In this document: positions 55,251 to 64,000 of the stretch, one piece after another | Layout of the letters: each line of letters opens with the position of its first letter | How positions within the stretch are numbered: position 1 is the first letter of the stretch | Assembly (NCBI GenBank): GCA_945910005.1 | Contig: OX246745.1 | Span: forward strand, 10,596,436-10,660,435 | DNA length: 64,000 nt | Direction of reading: 5' to 3' | DNA from: Isoperla grammatica | Lineage: Eukaryota > Arthropoda > Insecta > Plecoptera > Perlodidae | Translations under genes and position numbers: made by a program | The notes under the pieces: generated by a model | The model's database searches: none | Told to the model about the DNA's origin: nothing | Seen by the model: only the letters and a program-made list of their open reading frames with translations

Positions 55251-58200
55251 GCGTGATTTTGAATCTCTTGAGCTCCCTTTGAAATTGGCTGTGTTTGGCA
55301 TTTTGCCTAACTGGTCCGGTGATTGGTTCTCCGCTCAAGTATACTTTAAGGATTTCCTTAGCTTTATGCTTGCTCCCAAAGTTGTGTGATGTCTCTTCTG
55401 CCACACAAAGCCAAGCCACACTAAAGACTACTTTGCGATTGATGGAAGGAATGATTTTCTCTCGCACCGGAGATCGGAAAGCGCCCCCCCCCCCCCCCAG
55501 CTTCTACTCCCCTCGTGGGGAAGTCGTTAGAAGGTGGCCACTTCTGTATGCGTGAACTCGACTTCTCGTAATCGGCGCGGTGGTAAATCGTGCTAGGCTG
55601 ACTGAGATGAGACAGGCGGGAGAGCCGCGAGCAATGTAGACAGACGAAGACGTGCAGCGTTCATTTTTAATGACAATCTAGCTTTGTGAATTGAAGTCTT
55701 TGCGCTATGTTTTGTTTAGTGGAAGAATGTAGTTTTGTATGTTAGTATTTTAAAATCAATTTTTCACCAGTGGAAAGAACTTGCGCACATTTTTGTACAC
55801 ATAAACTTGTTCTTTTCATGTTATTTTTGGTAACAATCTTTTAAGTTTAGTAACATCGTCCGAAAATTCCGTTTCTGGGTGATGCTTTGTAAACGTATTG
55901 GTTTTAGTAAGAGTGCGATTAAAGTATGTAGCAACACGTTCCTCTCCATGAAGAATCTGGCTCAACATCCCACTGCTGTCACCAACAATGTAAACTTTAT
56001 TAGAATTATTTATTTAATTTCATAAAAAAAAAACTTTTCACAAAGCCATTTTATTTCTCCATAACAACAATAAAAACATCAATTATTTGAAAATAGCAAA
56101 CGCACAGACAAAGTCCTTTGGACCTATTGTCCAAAGACTACACACACAAAATAGTTAACCACATACGTTACATTTCTATACTATACTATACTTAGTTATT
56201 AATTATTAATGTATTCAAGGTGTCATCTTGATATCCAAAAATTGGATTGTTTAGTTTTCTATAGTGCATTTACAATCATAAGGCTCCGAATAAATATGCT
56301 GTTTTAAGTAATAGTCACTTTCTTATATGAACGATTGTGTGTGTGTGATTGTATTGTATGTATTAATTTATATCCGTAATAAAGACAATAATTTTCCTGA
56401 AGAACTTTTAATGAACTTAGTTCATATTATAGACGAATTCCGACGAATAAAAACAAAAGCTTCCAAAATAGAACTAGAACTTTTAAAAGTTCATTGCTTC
56501 AAATGGAGAACTGAACTTTAATAAAGTTAATTTAAAAAAACAACTTCCCCAAAACATGTGCTACGACCTGCTTGTATATACGGTTCAGCAATATCTGTGT
56601 TATGCACGGTACTCTTTTAGATTTTATTGGCAATGTTTTTCAAATTAACAATACATAACATAAATTTGCAGTATCATAAAAAGTGAAGAGAAACTTTTGC
56701 TCTTTATAACCAACGAGTACGTTTAAGTCGAGGGTGGGGGAAAGGAGGGGGAGGGTAGGGGGTCACTAGAAGGGCATGAGGTGGTTGGCTGTCTGGCTTG
56801 ATATGTGTTTCTACTTTCCCTTATGCCAAAACCCAAACCAAATTTGAGTTTTACAATTCTCACTAGTTACCATTCTTTGTTTTAAATAAATTAAATTACT
56901 TTTTGCTCTACATTTTCACCATTTATCATTAGTAAAGAATTGCTGTTAACTTCCTTAATTCCTTGGGAGTTCTGGCTACATTTCTATATTTTATATTAAC
57001 AACGTGATGATAAACAATAATACAGACATATTTTTTTTTTAATAAAGAATGTATCGCAAATCGCTCCCAACATAGCACTAACCCGGAAAAGGAACTTAAC
57101 TGGAAATGGTTGAGTGGGTTAAAATGTACTTGAAATGAAGGATTTCTGAAACATTGCGGTTCTTTCGACGTAAATTGAATTTTTGTTCGACTGATTGTTT
57201 GGATTTGTGAGGAAGGTTGCGCTACTCCCCTCTCCTGACCCTAACAACGAACCAACTCTCCCCCTCCCTCCAGCATAAGGATGTTAGTTTGACGACCTAC
57301 AAATTATATAAAACATGTCAACTGCAGAAACATTCTGTAGAACACCACTTGGGAATTAATTGGGCTTTCCTGGAACAGCAACACTCATAGTGGCAACCTC
57401 GTTCTCGCTACGACTTATCAAGCGTGAGCAATTCATGTTGTCTACACACAATTCACATCACTAGTAGTCATCAGTTACCATCCAAGATTTTTATTAAAAC
57501 AATATATACAATATAGTTACACTGATTAAATAAAGGTAAATATTATTAAAACATATATTGTATAAAATATACATAAATACATATTTATGTAATTATTTTT
57601 AACAGGCTCGTCACAAATTTACTTACACTCATACGTAGATATGACATGCATGTACAAGTGGGTGAATATACTTAAAACAATCCTAGGCCTACAATTATAA
57701 GTTAAAGAGTCATTAGTTGTTGACTGCAAATGTAAAAACTACTGCCGTACGCTCTTAATCTATGAAAATGTAATCCGTTTACAATTGGTCAGAATAATGA
57801 TGATCTAATAACAAAAAAAATTAGTAAAAAAAAAATTACCCACACTTGAGAAACGTGAAACAAAGGGCGCTACTTCCCAAAGCCTGGTGAACTGCTCGTG
57901 CAATGACGGCAATGACGTTAATTCAAGGCCCTTGGGACATTGTTTGCTATAAGAGTAGGTAGTTTGCGCGCTCTCGACGTGCACACTTGTGTACTTGAGC
58001 AGCAACGAAGTCATGCACCCAACTTGCACCCACCGGCCTTCGACTAAGATTATTGTAACACCGTCACCACGTGGAGCAACTTCACTTGCACCGACCGGCT
58101 CACTGACGCTACATAAAACATTTATAGAGGAGTAACCATTACCGGAGGGAATCATCAGAAGTCCATCCCGACTTAGACATTCACACCACACGAATCACTG

Positions 58201-58258
58201 GTATCGTTGTATAAAATAGTGAACAGGCTGAGAAATACTGAGAAGGTACTGCCTGAAA
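55251..58258. other. Long gene-free stretch
   Basis: C15 at 55484-55498. 55560-55660 is mildly GC-rich. 56108-56134 holds a small hairpin (CTTTGGAC, GTCCAAAG). 56720-56762 is a GGGGGAAAGGAGGGGGAGGG purine block. The 128-codon minus frame 57805-58191 has no domain. Confidence 0.4.
55484..55498 (+). repeat. Poly-C tract (15 C)
   Basis: C run after GGAAAGCG. Confidence 0.85.
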
Positions 58259-58342
58259 GAGTGACTGACTGAGTGACTGACTGAGTGACTGACTGACTGA
58301 CTGACTGACTGAGTGAGTGAGTGAGTGAGTGAGTGAGTGAGT
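58259..58342 (+). repeat. Compound (GACT)n and (GAGT)n microsatellite
   Basis: GACT and GAGT tetranucleotides are mixed in the first half, then a pure GAGT run. The serine/threonine/leucine repeat frame on the minus strand (58173-58481) is its translation. Confidence 0.95.
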
Positions 58343-59485
58343 AAGAATACATGCCTACGGTGGCGAATAGGTATATGTAGTGTAACAAACGGCGTAAATG
58401 AATTGATGCATAATCAGTTTTCAGCGAAGGTTTGCAAATATAAACATAATTGACCATAATAAATAGCTGTAGAATGTACAATTGACATGATCTTCTTTTA
58501 ATGAATAAAACAACTTTCTAATGAAGTGTAATCTTAAGAAAAGTATAGTAAAGCTTTTGTTGCTCTACTTTAATTTACATGAAGTACTTGAAATGCAGCA
58601 TTCCCTAATGAAGCAGTGCAAGCTTAATATTCGAAAGTGTTACCACAATATCATAGCAATATTTTGAATTCGATTCCACAAATGAATAACGAACGCTAAA
58701 TAATTACACAAAAAACCTGTTAAGTGATTTTTGAGACAAATATGTGCATTTGAAAACAGTATTTATCAAAAGATTGAGTTGAGAATGAAGTTTGACACAT
58801 TATGAATGTTTGTTCAACGGAAATCAATTCGGCCAGTCATTGAAAAGAAAGTTACTGGGTTTATCTGTGGGGAGAGAGAATATAAGAGTTGAGGTAGTAA
58901 CTTTACGAGGCCTACTGACATTTATACCTCTAAACGACAGCCTTACTTTAATAGTTAGATATCCACACCTACACGGATACGGCGGAAAAGAGTTATGGCG
59001 CTAATAAAAAGAATAACTAAGCTAGTACACAAGGCCCAGATCTGACAGATAACACCTGCCTTCATGATATTGAATGGTCAACTAAAGTAGCTGTACCCTT
59101 TGGGCATCTATAAATATCAGCAAAGGAGGCCCTGGCATTGAGGATTATTACTTTCTATGAAACGACTTACGTGTCGCCCCTTAATACCACAGAAAGGTTG
59201 ATAGCGTCTGTTGATTTATGAATGCCTCAAGAAAATAGAATCTCACGTGATAACGTTATTGGAAAACAGAAAACAATTTCCCGTCCAACTGTGTCGTGTG
59301 TGTGGTTATAACACTTGCCTGCACTGACGGTTATTGTAGTTGTGGTCTCCTCATGCATTCTGAGACATTGGCTGTTATTTGCTGCATGTTATAACATGTA
59401 TATACTAACTAGCTTAATGAGTTTCGTGTAAATAAATAAACAAAACAAGGTTACGAATTTGTTGCTAAGGTTCTGAGGCAACAAT
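58343..59485. other. AT-rich anonymous DNA
   Basis: No domain-bearing frames and no repeats noticed. Confidence 0.4.
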
Positions 59486-60468
59486 AGCTATAAGGCTGAT
59501 CATACCGCAAAATATATCTATTGTTTTGAAGGTTTTTTAGAAGAAGCGTGATCAATGAGAACAAAAACATTGTTTAAAAACATCTGAGCATTATTTATTC
59601 GAAAATTAAGGTAGAACGTGGTTTTATATAAGCAGATTGTTGTCTTAACTATTTAGTGACTGTGTTCGATAGCTATCCCAAACTGTTTAGTGTGTGTGCG
59701 TTTAGCCTTTCCGAACGACTGGGAAGAATGTTAATGATAAATATAACACTCATTGTTATTACACGATTATTTACCTGACCGTCTGAATAATCATACTAGT
59801 ACCCGAGATTTTCCTAAGCTATATCTCCCACAAAAATGTCAGCATTGCACTGATGCTTATATTGAAGTACGAGTGAAATTTTCTGAATCCCACGATATCT
59901 CTAACGTTATGATACATCAAATACGAGCTGAATAACTTGAGGAAAATGAAAGGAGTGGATTTACGTTTCGAGTGGGGGTTACCATTTCATTTAGCTCAAC
60001 ATATTCAGCTAGCTCGTATTTGATGCATCATAACGTTAGTGGTATTGCTGGATTCAGAAAGATTTCACTCGTGCTTTGGTATAAGCGTCAGCACGCTGTT
60101 GAGAGTTTTGTTTGTGCGAGTTATAACTTGGGAAATTTGAATAATACTTGTATGACCATTCAGACGGTCAGGCAAATAATCGTGTCAGAACGAGTGTTAT
60201 ATTTGTCATTAAGATTATTCCCAGTCCTTCTGAAAGGTTAAACGCACACACACAAAAAGTTTGGGAGACCTACCAAACATATTCACTATATAAGTTGACA
60301 AAAATCATCTGCTTGTATAAAACACGTTTTCCCTAAACTTTCCCAGAAAAAGTGCTCAAATTCGTTTAAAAATAATTTGTGTATTCTCATTGATCACGCT
60401 TCTTATAAAAACCGTTAAAACAATAGATATTATTTAGCGTCATGAATAGCCAGCCATAAGGCGATCAC
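59486..60468. repeat. Large imperfect inverted repeat (hairpin) of about 980 bp
   Basis: Arms of about 465 bp (59486-59951 and 59988-60468) with a loop of about 35 bp. Anchors: AGAAGCGTGATCAATGAGA at 59542-59560 is exactly inverted at 60384-60402. TAACGTTATGATACATCAAA continuing to ACGAGCT at 59902-59929 is inverted with one mismatch at 60011-60038. ACACGATTATTTACCTGACC with GTCTGAAT is inverted near 60153-60188. Their midpoints differ by only 2 bp, so few indels have accumulated. The two 60-92-codon frames that cross it are not related genes. Confidence 0.92.
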
Positions 60469-60653
60469 ATATTCGTGAAGAATGTTAGCATGGTTTCATG
60501 AACTGAGCCGGGAGCGCAAATAATGAAGAGAGTTCATGGAAATTGGTGATAATCCTGCAATTAATCCGGTGGTCCTTCGTTTTCGCACCCTCGCCCTTCC
60601 GTTCTGTAATCATCCAATTTCCCTCACTTCATTCTCCGTACTTTATCTCCGCA
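60469..60653. other. Anonymous spacer
   Basis: Pyrimidine-rich towards its right end, leading into the microsatellite. Confidence 0.35.
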
Positions 60654-60742
60654 CACGCACAAACACACGCACACGCACACGCACACGCACACGCACACGC
60701 ACACGCACACGCACACGCACACGCACACGCACACGCACACGC
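60654..60742 (+). repeat. (ACACGC)n hexanucleotide repeat
   Basis: About 14 units. Both plus-strand frames over it encode alternating Arg-Thr or Ala-His and are artefacts. Confidence 0.96.
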
Positions 60743-63297
60743 ATATGCACACAATGCCATGCAACACGTTTGACGTCAGTAAACAAGTCTAGTAATATGT
60801 TGCTCACTTTTTAATTAAATATTTCTTAATGGAAGTAAACATACGTTTATATGACTAATTTCACTGAACACTGAACACTGAGTGGATGTAGGCCTACGCA
60901 AATAATTTTTTTCACTTTTTTAGGATTTTAAGCTGGTTTCAAATGATCAGTTGACCTTGAATTACAGCTACTATACAATTCTTCCTGTGATCACAGTTAA
61001 TACCTACCCCCCTCCCCCTACATCTCCTCCAAACCCCCTGCGCCCAAACGACTCTTCAATAACCTGTCAACGCAAATCGAGTCCAGAGTAATATTAATAA
61101 ATAAAAGTATAGATTTAAATTTAAATCATGTTTTCAAAATCGAAATAGAAACCAGATGTTTTCCACCGAATTGTTTAAAAGCCCGCTTGGTTGTAATTGG
61201 CTGTATCGAGGTGAATACTGGAGATTAGCTAATCTCTCATCCCTTTTGCGTGGGGGGCTCCAATCGCAAACAATGCTGTTAGTTAAACTACATGAAAACT
61301 CTCGATTTGATTGATTGGATGTCGATTAGGACTATCTAGCTACCGCATCAGTATTTCATTATGACTATCGAAAACATTCAAGTGATTGTTGATCTGAACA
61401 TTCGTATCGAATGAAAGCTTCCAAATATTATCTCGTAACACACATTTATAAAAAAAGTGCGCCTTTAGAGGTGTTAGAAGGAGAATATTTGTCTGAAAAT
61501 TGTATATACATTTTTTTTATAAAGTATGGCAAACAACACGTTTCCGCCAAAACATTTCACGTTTTCTCGATAAGCACACGTTTACCAAATCATGTAAATA
61601 TTTAGTCATTCGTCATGTAGATGATTAGATGAAGTCATTATTTGGTGGAAAGCTCCAGCAAAATGCATATTATTTTCCGTCATTTTCAAAAGATTCCGCT
61701 TGACTCCGTCCCGTGACAATGTAACTGAGTGGTAACATGGCATGCGTGCGTGTACAACGAAGCTAATAGTAATAAAGGGCGACACGAAAAACACCATGTG
61801 ACACTACCACACAGAAGTCAACAGCTGCACAAATACCAAGGTAGTAATTCAAAAATTAACATTAACTAGTAGAACAAGTCAATTGTTATAAGTTATTTGA
61901 CTATATACTGTTTCTTGTAGATGAGTGCTGATAGCAATCGAAATATTACATTTTAATTTTAAATTTTGGCAAGGAACAGTGCAGTCCAATAACTTATCTT
62001 ATAAACCTCACGCATTCATCATCATCTGTACAATATCATACTTCACATACATTAATTTTATGAACCTAGAATTATGACTAGCAGTTAAGAGACATTTTAT
62101 GTGTATGTGGGGCTTGCTCTGACGCTCACTATCTTCAGCGTGTTTTGACCGATACATTGTGTAACTATACTTGTATTCTTTCTTAACATGTTGAAAATAA
62201 ATAATTATAGTTAATAAGTGTGGAGATGAACTGCAGTGAAGTGACAGTTACGCGTTCACCCCTACAGCATAGCCGATCCGCTCGGATCTGCTGACTCTTA
62301 CGACTACGATACCCCCAGTAACTACTTGAGGTGTCTCTGATTTATTTGCTCATCCATATTCAAGACGGGGAAGGCAGCTTTGAGCTGGCTGCGCCGCGAG
62401 GCTGCCCGGTCCGCTTCAAGCCCCTTGTACCCGATAACTGAACGGAGTTTTACGCGTTTTATAAACGAATTTCCGTGTAAACTTGAATGGAAAGAGATCT
62501 TAAAGAATCATCCTGATTTATTTCCAATATACTAGTAAGCTTTTAGTCAGGAACCTTTGGGGAATAGTCAGCCGCTATAGAGAAGTGGGGCACTCGGGAA
62601 GAAGTCGTTAGCCTTCGGCGGAGTCGCCTGTGGCTAGCATAGGCCTGCCACATTGTGGTAATCCAAGACAGAAGGAAGTTAGTTGCTTGCGACATATTAT
62701 ACGACGGAGATCAATATTCAACAGTTGTAAAAGGTTTCAAGTAACACATTCGAAGTTAAACAAGAACGATTGCTGAAGACATATCTTCGTATATGATCAT
62801 CGTGTCGTATCGGTCATCATCACCGTCAGTAAAATGATCGCTTTTACGGGGTAAAAACAGAAGAAATGTACACACAAATAATGAACTAAATATTGTTGAC
62901 GTTACATACGTAAAAACAACATAATCTAAACATAATTATAATGTGTCCTGGATTGGCAATAGCGCTTATGTTCAAACAACTGATCGGGATCCACCCTACT
63001 GTGACAGAAATTTGTTTTTGGGCTGGTCTCTCAAGTATGAGGGAAAATAGGATATACTCCATCATCGTTGTCAAACAAGTGTATACATACATATTTCAGT
63101 TGAAATGTCAAAGCATATAGATAATTCAGAATGTGATAATACTTTGGCTGCACCGTCTTATTATGACACGTTGTACTGGCAGTGGCAGCTGCCCCATATA
63201 TCACTCATATAAACATACCATAAAACCGGAATATTGTTTAAGATTCCGTGTAGCATATATATATACTGTCATTACGTCATTCATTCGGAAGTCATCT
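60743..63297. other. Long gene-free stretch with one GC-rich patch
   Basis: 61221-61236 is a 16-bp palindrome (GAGATTAGCTAATCTC). 62230-62680 is GC-richer and complex, with small hairpins (CCGATCCGCTCGGATC; AGCCTTCGGCGGAGTCGCCT), no frame and no repeat partner. Confidence 0.4.
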
Positions 63298-63417
63298 GGG
63301 GCCCTCATTCCAGTACGTTAGATGCAACCGGTTGCAAGTTGCGCTCGGGTTACGGAATAGGGGGCGCAACTTTACAACCGGCTACAACCGCCTATAACTG
63401 TTCTGGAATGAGGGCCC
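63298..63417. mobile_element. Foldback MITE of 120 bp with GGGCCCTCATTCCAG ends
   Basis: The outer 15 bp are perfect inverted repeats (GGGCCCTCATTCCAG and CTGGAATGAGGGCCC). Pairing continues with mismatches through ACCGGTTGCAAGTTGCG against CGCAACTTTACAACCGG. Only about 20 bp (CTCGGGTTACGGAATAGGGG) remain unpaired in the centre. No target duplication is evident. Confidence 0.88.
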
Positions 63418-64000
63418 TGATGCCGCTTTTTAAAACCTGAACAACTTTAAAAAACTCGTTGTCACAGATTATAGATGTGGCAACAGTGGACATGGATAAT
63501 GGCGCTGTCACAGTATTGCCAACACTGTAATGGTGCCAATCTAATCTAACCTAACACGAATGTTCTCTTGCAATGCAATGTAAGCTTTTCAAAACGGTCG
63601 CCGTGTTGCCATTTCCAAATAGTTGCTAAACTGTGTTGCTAGCGTTTCGTCAGTAGTTGATTTGCTCGTTTCTCTTCAAAATTCTTGCACCTCAAACAGG
63701 ATAAAAAGATGAAAGAAATAGGGCAGAAAACAATGAAACGATTTCTTTTGAATGTTCTGCTGAAAGAAAAGACTGGGAAATAAAAAGTCTCACACGTGTA
63801 CGAACGAGTGGGGAAAGGGAATATCCACCACTGTGTTTTTCACTAGTTGTTCACTGGGAGAAGTGGAAGCACAAAGGGAAGTGGCTGCTTGACTGATATC
63901 TGCAATCACACCGAACGATTCGCTCAAACCTTGAAATCAATTCTTGGTCCTTTGAGCTAAGCTGCACAGGCTCGTGCGGAGTCTTGCATGCATAGAAAGC
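63418..64000. other. Anonymous sequence to the window end
   Basis: 63470-63560 has GATGTGGCAACAGTGG, TATTGCCAACACTG and CTAATCTAACCTAACAC, motifs often met in arthropod intergenic DNA. No gene. Confidence 0.35.

Noticed and set aside
58173..58481. Ser/Gln/Val repeat protein on the minus strand
   Set aside because: Translation of the GACT/GAGT microsatellite.
60536..60814. Arg-Thr and Ala-His repeat proteins
   Set aside because: Both arise from the ACACGC hexanucleotide repeat read in two frames.

Overview
The window looks like non-coding, repeat-rich nuclear DNA of a metazoan, most likely an arthropod. It is AT-rich, carries many short transposon relics and tRNA-derived SINEs, has frequent microsatellites and long G or C homopolymers, and contains one 200-base scaffold gap. 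No bacterial-style gene organisation, rRNA, intact tRNA or recognisable host protein-coding gene was found. The arthropod assignment rests only on general sequence style (SINE, LINE and MITE types, TGGCAACACTG-like and CTAACC-like motifs) and is an inference.

The only long convincing coding sequence is a 314-codon open piece of a non-LTR retrotransposon reverse transcriptase on the minus strand (5686-6630). Its 3' UTR contains a 10-bp stem-loop. A hAT-family transposase C-terminal domain lies at about 22107-22375 and runs into the assembly gap. A short stretch at 45941-46020 may be a MULE-type transposase relic. Nearly all other open frames are chance frames or run through simple repeats.

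Layout. 1-16 kb: tRNA-like SINE pieces, the LINE copy, hAT-like termini with poly-G/C, the first of two tiny palindromic insertions (12.3 kb), and three of the six copies of a roughly 185-bp inverted-repeat MITE. 16-26 kb: mostly featureless AT-rich DNA, then a cluster of DNA transposon relics (21.4, 21.9, 24.1 and 25.1 kb). 26-34 kb: largely anonymous, with SINE fragments and a MITE copy. 34.25-36.41 kb: two unrelated tandem arrays placed end to end (7 units of 62-64 bp, then 11 units of about 160 bp). 37.6-37.9 kb: two foldback MITEs in tandem. 41-46 kb: minisatellites, a 260-bp AAT array, two SINEs and a foldback element. 50-55 kb: the second tiny palindromic insertion, more MITEs, a two-unit duplication and a SINE. 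55-64 kb: microsatellites, a near-1-kb inverted repeat (59486-60468) and a small TIR element.

The elements do not form a pathway. The region reads as an intergenic or intronic repeat landscape. The most unusual items are the two 24/25-bp perfect or near-perfect palindromes, each flanked by its own 7-bp direct repeat, the long imperfect hairpin at 60 kb, and the abutting satellite arrays.
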